Source: Heloderma charlesbogerti
Taxonomy: Eukaryota > Chordata > Lepidosauria > Squamata > Helodermatidae
DNA: 64,000 bases
NCBI GenBank assembly: GCA_026122225.1
Contig: JANEZZ010001870.1
Span: 62,001 to 126,000, forward strand
Reading direction: 5' to 3'
Positions within the stretch are counted from its first letter, which is position 1, and each line of letters begins with the position of its first letter. Both the position numbers and the translations under genes were made by a program. Under the pieces are notes generated by a model. It did no database searches. It saw only the letters and a list, made by a program, of their open reading frames with translations, and was not told where the DNA came from. Of the stretch, positions 11,526 to 22,865 are shown piece after piece.

Positions 11526-13145
11526 ATAGAGTGACTAGAATTGTATACAGTATTCCAGATGTGGTTGCGCAATAGATTTGTATAAGGGCAGTATATTGGC
11601 AATTTTCTTTTCAATTCCTTTTCTAATTATGCCCATCATGGAATTTGTCTTTTTCACAGCAGTTGCACACTGGGACAACATTTTCATCAAGCTATCCACC
11701 ACTACTCCAAGATTTCTTTCTTGGTCAGTCACCGCCAGCTCGGATCCCATCAACGTATATGTGAAGTCAGGATTTTTTTTGCTTCAACATGTATCACTTT
11801 ATCCTTGCTTACATTTTAATGCCCATCCACTAATCCCTTTTTGTTTTAACCATGCTAAATAATTTGGTGTCATTGGCAAACTAGGCCACCTCACTGCTCA
11901 GTCCTAATTCCAGATCATTTATGAACAAGTTGAAAAGCACAATACACATCCTTGTGGGACCCCGCTGTTTTCATCCTCAGTTGTGGAAATTAACCATGTA
12001 TTCCCCAACTCTGCTTTCTGTTCTTGGATCAGCAGGTGGTCTCTCCATAAGGGGACCTCTGCTCAGCTTCCAGGACTACTGGGTTTGCTCTTTGATAAGG
12101 GACTTTGTCAAATGCCTTTTGGAAGTCCAAGTAACTGATGTCTGTTTATTTTGACACTCTGAAATAACTTTATAAGGTTAGTGAGACAGGATATGCTTCC
12201 CACCAATTTACCCAGAATGGATATTGAGCTAATCAGTGTTATTACCCCCCTGGATCCCATTTTAAAAATTGGCATCACGTTGGCCACTCTCCAGTTTCCT
12301 GGTACAGAGACTGATCGTAGTTGCATATTTTTGTTAGAAGATAGCATATGTGCCTGGTGATTTGCTGGCTTCCAATTTGTCAATATGGTGTGGAATTTCA
12401 TCTCTTGTCACCACTACTTGCCTCAGTTCCTAAGCCTCCGTTCCTCCTACGCTGCTCCCGGACATGCAGCTGCCTTTGCTCTGCAGGGGTCGGTGGCATT
12501 TCGCCCTCTGAATCCTCTGGGGGGGCTGCAGCCGGGCATGCAACATCCATAGGAGGTGAGGGGGCTTGGGCGCCTTCTGTGCTGGTCCCTTCCTCTGGAT
12601 CTGGGGCCTGCCATTCCCCTTCATCCTTGGAGGAGTCTGAGGGAGGCATAACAATATGTTTAGAGAATTCTTACTCTTGGTCTTGGATTAGTAATATCCT
12701 CCTCAAAACACTTTTTTGCATCTCTTATTGTCTGCTTACATTTCCTTTGCACAAGTATGTGCTTCCTTTTCTTCTCCTCATTTGGGGAAGATTTCCCATT
12801 TCTGAAGGAAGGCATCTTTTACTTAATAGCTTCCTTAATGCTACTCAGTAACCATGCTGGTGGCCTCTTGGACTTGGTGCAACCTTTCCTGACCTATGAG
12901 ATACATTTTAGCTGAGCTTCTATTATTATGGTTTTTAAGTAATCTCCAAGCATTTTGGAGAAGTGTAACCCTCTTTACTCCCCCCTTCAACTTCATTTTT
13001 ACCAATTCCCTCATTTTGGAGATCTTTCATCTTTTGAAGTCAAATCTGACTGTGTGGGATGTTATTGGTAATTTTCCACTTAAATATTTAACTAAATTCA
13101 GTAGGTCACTGTTTCCAATTCAACATCTCATGTAGATTCTGGGTA
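11526..13145 (-). mobile_element. CR1 LINE (second subfamily), interrupted
   Basis: Segments on both sides of a foreign insert align with the copy at 59875-62760: the C-terminal ORF2 region with VTDQERNLGVVVD at 11535-11753, then more upstream RT and linker sequence to about 13145. The copy also lacks about 250 bp present in its relative around the insert. Frames are broken throughout. Confidence 0.75.
12432..12655. other. GC-rich foreign insert in CR1
   Basis: CR1 sequence stops at GCCTCAGTTCCT and resumes in the more upstream part of the element after about 220 bp of GC-rich DNA. The insert is open on the minus strand and encodes a Glu/Pro/Ser-rich segment of about 80 residues. It resembles the acidic stretch near 3968-4312 in composition. 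The origin is unknown; an LTR-retrotransposon fragment is my best guess. Confidence 0.45.
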
Positions 13146-13179
13146 GAACCACTTAGGATTAAATGCATCTTGTGTGAAA

Positions 13180-14300
13180 AACTCATTAAAGGCCCATTAA
13201 GGGGTAATGGATTTTAATTGGTTTTAGTAAGTTTATAATTATCCATTAAAATGAAGTAAAAACTTATTAAAACTTTTTACCCCTTAATTGTTAATGGGAT
13301 TTTAGTTGCCAAATAGAACCCATAGAAACCCAGTAAAATCTATTCATGGGTAATTGGTTTTTAATGGGGTTAAATGGGTTTTTAATCCCATGAAAATCCA
13401 ATTATTTTAATGGTTTTAAAACCAATTAAATGCCTTTAAAACAATTAAAAACCTCATTAAAGCATATTTGGTGTTTAATGGGATTTATGGATGTTCGCCA
13501 ATCAATAACCAATTAACCCAATTAAAACCCAATTATTCCTAAAATCTGGTTTAATTGATTTTAATTGTTTTTAATTGTCCATTAAAACTGCACTAAAAAC
13601 CATTAGAAACTCATTATGGGGTCATTGTAATGGGTTTCAACTAGCAGTTAGAAACCCATTATGAGGTGATTGGTTTTAATGGGCAATTTAAAGTCCATTA
13701 AAAACCCAATAAAAACCATTCATGGGTTATAGGTTTTAACTGGTTTTAATTGATCGTAAAAGGCAATTAAAACCAATTTAAACCCCCTTATAGTTAATTT
13801 CCCTTAATGGGTTTTAAATGGTTTTAGGTTGCAATCCTATAAAAACTTACTTGGGAGCAACTCCCATTGAACTCCATAGAACTTACTTCTGAGTAGACAT
13901 CTTTAGGAGTTTCCTGTCAATGGGTTTTTAACTGCTGTTTAAAACCCCATTACAACCCTGTTAAAACACATTATTCTTAATGATTTTAATGGGCTTTAAT
14001 GAGTTGCCCATTAAAAGCCCACTGAAAGCACTCGCCTCTTAATGAGTTTTAATGACTTTTTAATGCTTTTGCCAATTAATAAAAAAATCAAACCCCTTAA
14101 AAACCAATTACCCCTTAGTTGGCCTTTAATGGGTTTTAATTGCTAACTAAAAACCATTAAAACGCATAAAACAAATGACCCTTTAATGTTTTTTTACTGT
14201 GTTCTTGTAGCTGCCTTCTAAAATCCATTAAAAGCCATTACTTCTTCATGAGTTTTTAATGGGCTTTCATGTGTTTTTAACTGCCAATTAAGAACCCACT
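13180..14300. repeat. Strand-symmetric CCATTAAAA/TTTTAATGG low-complexity block
   Basis: For about 1.1 kb the sequence is built from the words CCATTAAAA, AACCCATTA, GGTTTTAAT and their complements on both strands, with no constant period and many short dyads. It is AT-rich, has no frame, and is interrupted by one small MITE at 13828-13910. It is not a simple microsatellite, because units vary in length (8-14 bp) and orientation. Confidence 0.8.
13828..13910. mobile_element. Short palindromic MITE, copy 1
   Basis: Left half GCAATCCTATAAAAACTTAC..GGGAG..CTCCCATTGA, right half TCCATAGAACTTACTTCTGAGTAG. Similar elements lie at 15283-15358 and 16248-16321. All share the GCAATCCTATA-type end, a central CCCATTGA..TCA and the ACTTACTTCTGAGTAGACAT arm, which is an imperfect inverted copy of the other arm. 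Confidence 0.65.
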
Positions 14301-14740
14301 AAAGACTGAAGAACACCCTGCAACTTAGCTGTCCCCAGATGGCCCTTCATGGTGCCTTCTGGCACCTTGAACAGTGACTGGGTCCAGGGGGCTCCCTTGC
14401 TAGTTTGGCTGGGCTGGAAGATGTGGGGACGGCCTATTGCCCACCAAGCAGAGGGAGACATCTGAGGGCTACCAGGAGGTGAGAACAGACGGGCAGGGCC
14501 TGCTGCCTCCTGGCCCCATCTTTGTGCATCCACTGCCCACTTCGCAGGAGCCCTTCCCTCCAGCCCCCAGAAGGCCCGCGCTCAGGGACTGCTCACCAGG
14601 CTGGGTGCCAGCCCCTCTCCTGCTCAGCTGGCAGAAAAGGGCCACCCAAGCAGGGTTGGTGCCACAGCTCCAGTGATCCTGCCTTGCACAGCCCCAGTTC
14701 CATGCATCTCAGTGCCTCTGCACATGGGACAGATGCTGAA

Positions 14741-14804
14741 ATGGGCCCCTGGCCCTGGGGCCTTTGGGGTCTGCTCCTGCTTGTGCAGCACTTGCCAGAT
14801 TCAG
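14741..14804 (+). CDS. STRC: Stereocilin-like exon 1 (signal peptide)
   Basis: The ATG at 14741 starts MGPWPWGLWGLLLLVQHL, a Trp/Leu-rich hydrophobic signal peptide like that of stereocilin, a secreted, membrane-associated protein linking hair-cell stereocilia. The exon ends in phase 1 at TCAG|GTAAGA, a good donor. The next exon at 17406 begins with GC after a pyrimidine-rich acceptor ending in TAG, which completes a Gly codon and keeps the frame; this phase match across 2.6 kb supports the model. The frame is open further upstream (14522), but the ATG at 14741 gives a proper signal peptide. The identification rests on the next exon, since signal peptides alone are not diagnostic. Confidence 0.6.
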
Positions 14805-15282
14805 GTAAGAATGCATAGCAGGCAAGCAAGGCCAGGCAGGGGGAGGGCAATCTGGAGGAGCAATGGGGGATGGCTGCACTGGCTCCTGGGAAGGGCCAGC
14901 AGGGAAGCGGAAGGGCCACAATTCCTGGGCCAGCCTGGCTGGCCGGCAGTTTAATGCCTCCTCTGGCAGGAAGGAGCAGACCCTGTTGCGCCAACACTGC
15001 CACGAGCATGCACTGCTGCGCCTCCTGGGGACAGCGCCTCTTCCAAATTCGGGGGAGAAAGAGGTTCAAGGGCCTGTTTCTCTTCCCTCGGTTGTTATCA
15101 CTGAGTGCAACAAAGCCCCCACCAGTAGCGTAGTGGCACATTCAGAAGTGCAGGATTCCTTCACAGCCACGCCCCCTTCTAAGATTACACAACCTCATAC
15201 AATTATACAATAAAAATGCGCTTTCAGTCACTTTATCTCTAAGCCACTGTTTCTCCCAGTTACGTTTGTCCAATGCAAATCA

Positions 15283-15358
15283 GTGCTATGTCTGCTTACT
15301 CAGAAGACCCATTGAGTTCAATGGGTTTACTCCCACAAAAGTGTGTGTAGGATTGCAG
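15283..15358. mobile_element. Short palindromic MITE, copy 2
   Basis: Contains GCTATGTCTGCTTACTCAGAAG, CCCATTGAGTTCAATGGG and TTTACTCCCAC..GTGTGTGTAGGATTGCAG, i.e. the complement of the family described at 13828-13910. The centre CCCATTGAGTTCAATGGG is a near-perfect dyad. Confidence 0.65.
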
Positions 15359-15984
15359 TCTTCATCTTACTTCTCACTCCTGGTAAGTGTAAAGTAATAA
15401 TGCAGAACCACGTGTCCACTGGTGCCAGCCACACGCCTCTGGGAAGCTCACAAACAAGGCAAGAAGGAGAAAGCCCCCCCCCCACCGCTGGACCCCAGGA
15501 TCTGGTGGCAATCAGATGATCAGGGGTACTATCCTGCCTCCCAAGAGCACTGCCTGAACCTAGGAGAGTTAACGGGAAAAACAAAATCTCACCCTCCCCT
15601 TCATATGACATATTCTGATCATACAATGAGTGCAAGTGATTTGCAAAAGAAAACAACAGCCGTGCACAATTAACATACAGAATTCCCGGACACAAAGATG
15701 TGGCAATGGCCACTCTCATTGGCAGCTGTTATTCATGTAGGATGGTTTCATCAGCAGCTATTGGCCATGATAGCAAAGTTGAACCTCCATGTGCAGAGGC
15801 AGTATACCTCTGGGGACCAGACACTGCAGTCAAACCATAGGGAACGTTGGACTTTTTTTGTCTAAGCGTGCATTGGATGGTACCTTAAATAGAAGGACTG
15901 GAGGCTGGATCAGAAATTCGGGCAGAAAAATCCCCGTTCCATTGACCCCTTTCAACTGACTTGTTCATTGAAGCAGAAAACACC

Positions 15985-16200
15985 TGGATATTTCCTCCTC
16001 ATTGTTTATTTATTGTTTATTTATTATTTAATTTGTATTCCACCTTTTCCCCAAGAAATGGCGCTTAATACAGCCGATAATGAAATACAGATTAAAAACA
16101 AAATAGTAATTAAAACAGAACATAAAAACAAATACATTAAAAACAATTAAAAACAATTAAAAACACTGCCAAAAAAAAAAGCATTTAAAAAAAATAACAG
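15985..16200 (-). mobile_element. LINE 3' end (L2-like), minus strand
   Basis: Repeats of TTATTTATTG followed by TTTGTATTCCACCTTTTCCCC and an A-rich tract with ATTAAAAAC repeats are the complement of a reptilian L2-type 3' end. No ORF remains. Confidence 0.5.
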
Positions 16201-16247
16201 CATAAAATTCTACTTTTTAAAGGAGCTAGCAAACAATGCTATTTCAG

Positions 16248-16321
16248 CTGCAATCTTATACACACTAACCTGGGAGTAAGTCCCATTGACTCATTGGGGC
16301 TTACTTCTGAATAGATATGTA
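16248..16321. mobile_element. Short palindromic MITE, copy 3
   Basis: TGCAATCTTATACACACTAAC..GGGAGTAAGTCCCATTGA and GGGGCTTACTTCTGAATAGA form the two arms. Same family as 13828-13910 and 15283-15358. Confidence 0.65.
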
Positions 16322-17405
16322 AAGCACAGCTCAGAAGCCAAGCAAAAAAAATTCTAGCACCTCCTCTCAGTCCACCACTTCATTCTGCCCAATAGCTGTG
16401 CACGGTAGGGAGTTTTTAAAATTATTATTAGTTGAGGTGATGCTGCACTGCCCATCCAAAAAGAGCTATACCATGCACGCCACACACAGACACACCCCGT
16501 CCTCCCCCACAAGGTGATCTCGCCCACTGATCTGAGAAGTTCAGCCCCCTTCCCGCTTCCTAGCTCACTTTCACCCCACCGTCGTCTCCTCCTCTTCCTG
16601 CCGCCAAGCAGCTTCTCCCCGTCTGGGTTGCAGCCACAACCCCTAAAACTCTGCTGCCTCCCTCAGAAGCTGGCTCCGGAGGCCACGATCCTCCCTTGGG
16701 CGGGGAAGCTATGCTCGGCGTGCTTGCGCAGCTGTCACCACCCAGCGTGTCGCTGAACGAGCTCAGCTGAACGCAGTGAGGCAGCAGCACGGCCTCCCCT
16801 CCGCATGCCCCTGCCTCCCTCTCCCTCTTGGGAGGCCCCAGCCAAGGGGAAGAACAGAAGCAGGGCCAAGGGCCCCGCACGCATGGTTGTGCCCTCCCTT
16901 GCTGGCTCACTGCTGGGAAAGTGGAGGGGAGCCGGCTGGGACCCGTCTGCAAAAACAGCACCAGATTGAAGACCTGGTGTGACCTGTCACAACTATAAGC
17001 CTGGGCCCCACACCCCACTGGTTTACTGTGCCGTAAGGAGTGCCTGGCATTCATTCATTCATTTCATTTCTATACCGCCCAATAGCCGAATAGCATGGAT
17101 GTATTTCCATTCTGTGCTCCTCTCCTTGCCCTCAGTGGGCAGGTCTTCTCTCCCTGTGAGCAGTATGTGTGTGCGTGGTCTTCCACACCTGGGTGAGCAG
17201 CCTGTGTGACTGTTCAGGTCAGTGGCCTCCTCTCTCCCTGCACGGGCTGCCACTGACCAAAGCAGAACTCTGATGCACACCTTGGCAGCACTCCTGCGGT
17301 CACCAGGAGGGCAGAGTTTGGGTGGCTTCATTCTCTCCTGGCTCAGCACAGGCCTGGCACATCACCAGCACAGGCCACCCTCCCTAATCCACATCCTGCT
17401 CCTAG

Positions 17406-18270
17406 GCCTGGAGGCACTGGGGACCCAGCCAGGCACAGGGCTGTTTCTCCAGGCCCGAAACACCAAGGCCCAGCTTTCTAGCTTCTTCCACCACATCTCT
17501 CTGGAGCCAAGGCCAGAATCTGAGCCCTGGGAGAGCTTGCTGCTGCCACCTTGGGCCAAGACGCCCCTCCCCAGCCCCAGAGGGCCCCTCCAGGACTTCA
17601 TCTACTCCTTGTGGTGCAGCTGGATTTGGGAGGCATGGCACGGCCTTGAGCCAGAGCTGGTGGCCCTCCTCCACTAGGACCATGTTCCAGTGCATCCTTG
17701 GGGTAGCACTGAGAGCTTCTCCACAGTCTGATGGAGGCCCTGAGCCAGGCCCCCCTTTCCAGAAGGCTTGGCCCGCAGGGGGCCTTTTAGCCCCCCCATA
17801 CAGCGAAGGGGGTGCCAAGCAAATGCCAGCTGGCTGACAAAACTGCTCTGGCTTTTTGTGGGCACTGGCTGGACATCCCTTGTGCACATTCACCTGGCCC
17901 CCCTTCATGGCTGCCTGAAGCCCATTGGCCTGGCACTCACGGCTTTTCCAGAGCTGTTCCCTGACAGCCTGCAGGTAGGCACTGAATGCCAGAGGTGGCT
18001 CTGATGGGAACACCTTGTGAGAGGCGCTGAGGGACTGAGGCAGAGCCTGTGGTGCTGGGTGGGCCACACGATCATCGCCTGCTTCCAAAGGGGGGAGCTG
18101 CATGTGACCAGCCCGCTGGGAGCAGATGCCTGTGAGTCACCGGGTATCCCTGCCCCTGGCCCAGATGGGAAGTGCTCCCTGGGGGCTGAAGGAGCAGTAT
18201 CTGCCCCAGCCACGGGCTCCAGAATAACGCTGAGCAGGAACAGTGAGGGGCCCGTTCAGAGGGCACCAAT
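17406..18270 (+). pseudogene. STRC: Stereocilin-like exon 2, disrupted
   Basis: The acceptor (CATCCTGCTCCTAG) leads into a frame containing LSSFFHHISLEP, then LQDFIYSLWCSWIW..GLEPELVALL, which parallels the N-terminal part of stereocilin as I recall it (a conserved L-x-DF..L..S..WE..GL..ALL pattern). After a TAG at 17675 and a stretch readable only in another frame, the first frame resumes with CQANASWLTKLLWLFVGTGW and APLHGCL, again matching stereocilin spacing (C..A..WL..LL.L..GT.W..LV). Further on, LRQSLWCWVGHT fits the next conserved block. At least two frameshifts and several stops interrupt it, so no full-length product is possible unless the assembly is wrong. Confidence 0.72.
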
Positions 18271-18408
18271 CTAACAATGCCCCCCCCCAGCAGCAGCTGC
18301 AGTGGGAGGGCCACTCAGGTTGAAGGCAGCAAAATGCCATGGTGTCAGCACTCGTGGCCTTTGGGGGAGGGGTGGGGTGGGGAGGGTGTGACCAGAGGTG
18401 GCTCCTGG

Positions 18409-19365
18409 GCAATGAGACTGGTGGGGCAGGGAGCAGGTCAGCGGCGACAGCGCCAAGGGCCAGCAACATCACATTCTTGTACGCCAAAGCAACGGGGCAT
18501 CCATCGCTCTTCCTCCATGCAATCACGAACCCAACGAAGTTGTAAGGAGGAGTCCAGAGCTATCTTCCTGCAACCCCAGACCCACCTAAGCACGCCCACA
18601 GATGCACACCTTTTCTTGCTTGCTTTTTGAGCATGATGTGGCGGGGGGGGGGGGCAGCAGCATTTTTGCCAGAGCAAGAAACAGCAGGGGGCTTGGGACA
18701 GGAAGCAGGAATGGGTCTGATGAACGTTTCTCAAGCCCGCTGCAATGTCATGCTCAGAAAAGATGCTCCTGCCCCACAACCACCACACTGCAACCACCAG
18801 ATCTTGCTAGAAAAATTGAACAAGAGATGACCCACAGCCACCAGATCTTGCTGGGGGGGGGGATGACTAGCAGCTTCCAGATCTTGCTCACAGAAAATGA
18901 GAAATGCTCCACAAGGCCAGATTTTGCTCAGGAAAAAACCCTCTCAGCTGCCGGGCCTTGGAGAAAAGGCAGCGCCCCGCCCCCGGGAAAGGGGGGACCC
19001 CTCGCGTAGGCTGCCGGCGGGCTCCCCTCCGCTGGGCGGAAAACACGGAAGAGGGCACTCCGCGCCCAGGGCGCCTCTCGCCCTGCAGCTCGCACGCTCG
19101 CCCCGGGTTCTGGCCGGGGGCAGGAGGAGGGCGCGGGCCGCGGCGCCCAGCCAGCCCCCGGCCGCCTCCAGCGGCCGCGCCCGCCGACGGGCCCGGCTGG
19201 CGCCCCGTGTGCCCCGCCCTCGGCGCGCCTCGACGGGCGGGCCCGCTGGGCAAGGCGGCGCCCCCGCGCCCGGTCGGGAAGGCGCTCCGCTGCGGGCCGG
19301 CACGCGCGGCGGCGGGGCTGGGCGGGAGGCGCGCGAGGCCCCGCGGCCCACGCGCCGGCCGTCCC
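18409..19365. repeat. 957-bp segmental duplication, copy A
   Basis: This segment recurs at 50339-51295 in the same orientation with constant offset 31930. I found no difference by eye, including a 12-G run and a 10-G run. Homology starts at GCAATGAGACTGG and stops sharply at CGGCCGTCCC. The left part follows STRC exonic sequence, the middle carries three CCAGATCTTGCT motifs, and the right part is the first two-thirds of a CpG island. Because this copy is continuous with GC-rich flank on the right, it is likely the source. Confidence 0.9.
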
Positions 19366-19490
19366 TGCTGCCGGAGAAGCGTCTCCTGCGTGGCGCGGCT
19401 AGCGGAGGGGCTCGGCCCTCCTGGGCCGCGGAGCGGCGAGAAGGCAGGCCTGACTGGGCCTGGTCAGCGGGTTGGTTCAGGTGAGGAGCC
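18950..19490. promoter_or_regulatory. CpG island
   Basis: Very high GC with dense CpG (for example CGCGGCGGCGGGGCTGGGCG) sets this apart from the flanking DNA. It lies inside the presumed STRC-like locus and just upstream of a retroviral LTR. Long open frames on both strands reflect low stop-codon density in GC-rich DNA and have no recognisable domain. It could be a promoter of an unseen transcript. Confidence 0.6.
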
Positions 19491-19511
19491 CGATGGGATG
19501 GCGGGAACGGG

Positions 19512-19820
19512 CGTGTGTCTGACCGTCAGAAGATAATTGCGACTTGCTCATAAGCAGGAACTCCCATCCACCAAAGTGACGCACCCCTAAAGATAAGAGG
19601 GGTGCTGTGCTGACAAGACTATGCTGAGCACTATTTGGTTTCTGAGCATGTGTAGTGTGTATTCTTTGTTCTCCGACTTTCAGTCCGTATAAATGCACCC
19701 TGTTTTATTGTTTCTTTTCTGGAGAGACACAGTTTCATCTGTCTCTCTCATGGCCATGATACGCTTTAATAGATTTCTGACTGTTCACCCTAACCTGCCT
19801 TGGTTATTTCTTTAACAACA
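19512..19820 (+). mobile_element. Endogenous retrovirus 5' LTR
   Basis: The stretch contains a TATA-like CGTATAAATGCACC at about 19686, a transcribed region with GAGAGACACAGTTTCATCTG, and ends with CTTTAACAACA directly before a primer-binding-like site. About 190 bp of it is repeated at 30961-31151 with roughly 85-90% identity, which defines it as an LTR. The 5' boundary is uncertain because the second LTR is truncated there. Confidence 0.75.
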
Positions 19821-19838
19821 TGGTGCTGTGACTTGGAT
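19821..19838 (+). other. Retroviral primer-binding site
   Basis: TGGTGCTGTGACTTGGAT follows the LTR end immediately. Its form resembles sites of class-I endogenous retroviruses primed by tRNA-His (TGGTGCCGTGACTCGGAT type), with two changes. The tRNA assignment is from memory. Confidence 0.65.
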
Positions 19839-22170
19839 CCCAAATGCTGAAGAGAATCGAACCAATTTGGACCGCCATTCACTGAACATCCCAGAAGCAC
19901 ACACCAAGGTAAGAGACCTTTTGAAATCTCTAAGTCTGGGACTCAGTGTGGGGCTGCTGCCCGTAGGACGATTCTGCCTTGAGGACGATTCTGCCTTGGC
20001 TGACGGGATACCACCTTTAAAGAGACAGCCAGTAGTTTCAGCACTTGGTAAGTTTTTGTTTTGTTTGTGTTTGTGTTACAGAGGTCCATGGTGGCGTCAG
20101 GTGAACGAGAGTTGCCTGGTATGAACTGAGGTAAAAAGGACCAGGACAAATTATAGTTGCTGGAACCTTGGGTGAGTGAGTTTTCCTCCTTTCCTCCATG
20201 GTATGAGCCGGCCAGCAAGGCAAGACCTCCTGAATAAATCATTCCTGAATGAACAGAGATTGCAGTGAGTGACCCAACCTTTCCTTCACTCCCTGCCATG
20301 GTATGAGCTCCCTAGACCATGAGTGACTGCTTGTGCCTCCAATTCAGTGAGAGTCGGTCTCTGACTGTACTGTGGATTTGGCAGTGCCTTTTGTTTTTCG
20401 CAACCTGTGGAGGCCTCCTGATTGTTTTCCTGTGTGCTCCTGTATGAATTGAGGATGGGGTCAGATTCTTCCAAAGAAATTCTGCAGCCCCAAAGGGGAC
20501 ACCTTCAGTGTAGACGTACAGGAATCACGGACCTAAGACTTGCAAATTTTGGACAAATGGAACTTGACCTATCCAAACGATTTCCCTTGGTTAGGACCTT
20601 TGATTTGGACAGAATTGTTAATTTAAACAGAGTCAATGAGAATGCATTCTTTGATTGGTATGTTGAGACATCAAAAAAGGTGACCTAAGTCCCGGGGAGC
20701 AGAGTAGAATAATTACAATAAATAATTACAAAAAAGTTACAATAAAAAACTGAAAGACCAGGTCAAATTTTGAAGCATCAGAGAAAAGCCACAGAAATTT
20801 AGAAAAGAATTGCAAACAGTGATCACTTGTTACAAATCGTAATTGAGCTAGCATGAACCAATTCATGCGTGTTATTTTGCCCCAAGAAGTGTGCAGTAGA
20901 TTAAAAGAACAAGCAAATTGGCCAAATCAAGAACCAGCTGATCTTAATACTTTAGTCCAAGCGCACATCAGATGCCTAGGAATAATCCCTGAAATTTGTC
21001 TGTGGAAAACTGATTAGGCTAAAAAAAAAATCAATTATCAACAAAACAAAAGTGAGACTACAGCAAACTATATGGGTTGTCTAAAGACATTTTTGAAGAA
21101 CATTCTAGCATTGCCGCCATTTTTTTTGTAGCCAGAGTTGAGCATAAGAAAAATTAAGTGTCCCCACTGGCCTGGCCAGTCGCTGGAAACACTTCACACA
21201 TCCCCCTCCTCCCCAGAACTTCTCAGACAGCTGAGAGGTTTGTAACTTCATCAACACCCTTTTCTTTCTATTGACCAGAGAACTTTTGTGTGAACTAAGT
21301 TGCACTATCTTTGCTCCCTGACAGAGTATATTTAGATATTGCTGAGCCACTTCCCTGATCTTCCGAAGCTGAATCTGCTTCCACTGTTCCAAAACAAGCA
21401 CTGTTCTAAAACAACTTGGGCTTCCGGATTATTCCGTTCACTCTCTTCTGTTATGAAAAAAAAATTATTGTGCTCTTAGTGTGCTTACCTAAAAACATGG
21501 AAATAAGAACTGTCTAGTGACATATTACGGTACTTTCCTTGATTTTGCCGCCGCTGCCCTCCTTGTTCAAGCCTCTGAAACTATTGTGTTAAATTCTCCT
21601 TTAACTTTTTGTGTACCTCACTCAGTAGCAGCTCTTCTACTTAAAAACAAAGACTCTGCACCTATCTCAATCACGCCTCCTCAGGTATGAAATTTTGCCT
21701 CTCTCTAGCAGTCCTGTACAACGTTGTTCCACTCTAAACCCTACTTTTTTGCTGCCTCATCCTGCAGAGGGTATCCCTTATGATTGTTTAGCAGTTGAGC
21801 ACCTAGCAAAGCCATGTCCAGACTTGTCAGATGAGCCACTGACTAATGTAGATTGTGTGTATTTTGTAGGCAGGTTTTGTCAAAGAAATGCTGGAGATCT
21901 GCTGTCTGCACTTCCCATACTGTAATAGAACAAATTATTTTACCTAACTGTACTTCTGCTCAAGTGGCAGAACTTTTTGCCCTCGCTAGGGCTACTGCCT
22001 TATTCCTCTCAGCAATAAATGAGTCTCCCATGGCAACTTTTGAAGGTGTTGCACAACTCCAAAATCAGGCCCAAATGTTGAAAAAGAAAAGTGGGGACTG
22101 GCTGGTTGTCCTCAATACGCTGACCATTTGTGGCGCTCCCTGGACGGCCGCCTGGTAGCGCCCCTGGTCC
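19839..22170 (+). mobile_element. Endogenous retrovirus internal region, 5' part (leader, gag, pol RNase H)
   Basis: After an untranslated leader, a short frame at 20455-20688 begins MGSDSSKE, the Gly-2/Ser context of a myristoylated matrix protein, and is followed by broken frames with gag-like composition to about 21110. At 21900-22170 a frame with TSAQVAELFALARA matches the RNase H domain of retroviral pol. Protease, most of reverse transcriptase and the capsid core are missing or unreadable. Many stops make it inactive. Confidence 0.72.
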
Positions 22171-22401
22171 TTTTTCCCCACCTTGTAGTATCAGATAAGA
22201 AGGGCAGAGTCGATGGAGTCAATCCCCTAAGGGGTGAAGGTGCCACAATGATTTAGATCAAGCAAGTTGCATAAATGTGAATAATGTGTTTAATATGCTC
22301 AGTAACTTTGTTTTTGCTTTTGCTTTTAGAGAAAATGTCTTTATATCTGTATTTGTGCCTATTATTCCTGCCATGTGAGAGTGTGAGCTTTTTACTCCAC
22401 T

Positions 22402-22865
22402 TAGGGAGCAATCCTATGGCCACTAGACAGTGGCTAGACGGCCATAAGATATGCTGTTTTCTGGGAACTGACCTCACACTCCGAGGTCAGTTCCTAGAAA
22501 ACCAACCTCCCTCCATGTCTGCGCTGCCTTGGAGGCAGCATGGAGAAGCCCCATCCTCTGCACTCAGAAGAGGAGTGTGGAGCAGCTGAAAAGGGGCAGG
22601 GCTGGGGGCGTTCTGGGGTGGAGAGAGTGGAGCTGCGTGTATGACACATCCTACGTGTCGTGTGGTACAGCAGCCTCCTCTCCCGCTTGGCACTCCCCCC
22701 CCCCCGCCCGTGGCTAGACAGCTGAAATCGGCTGTCTAGCAGAAAAAGCAGGGCAGGAGAGGTGTGGAGGGAATGATCCCCCCTATGCTTCTCCTGCCTT
22801 GCTTTGGATAGACAGTCGCCTCCGAGTTCGGAGGCAGCCGCCTATCTAGATAGGATTGCACCCTA
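22402..22865. mobile_element. 464-bp terminal inverted repeat element
   Basis: The left end TAGGGAGCAATCCTATGGCC pairs with the complement of the right end, TAGGGTGCAATCCTATCTAG. Inside are further short dyads, such as GCCACTAGACAGTGGC and CTCCGAGTTCGGAG. No transposase ORF is present, and I see no clear target duplication (ACTCCACT versus GGTCATCA for 8 bp). It is probably a non-autonomous DNA transposon. Confidence 0.65.

Larger units (their letters stand above)
14805..17405 (+). other. Presumed first intron of the STRC-like gene
   Basis: No further exon was recognised. The intron contains two short MITEs (15283-15358, 16248-16321), an L2-like LINE 3' end on the minus strand (about 15985-16200), and another short LINE tail with CATTC repeats (17041-17095). 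A GC-rich patch with chance frames lies at 16510-16990. Confidence 0.5.

Noticed and set aside
13180..14300. Origin of replication or bacterial-type iteron array
   Set aside because: The context is a vertebrate nuclear genome and the word spacing is irregular; AT-richness alone is no evidence.
17402..18103. 233-codon minus-strand frame over STRC exon 2
   Set aside because: The plus strand gives the stereocilin pattern with proper splice signals; the minus frame has no recognisable motif.
18897..19536. Long Arg/Pro/Ala-rich frames on both strands of the first CpG island
   Set aside because: They overlap in several frames, contain no domain, and are expected from low stop-codon density in GC-rich DNA.
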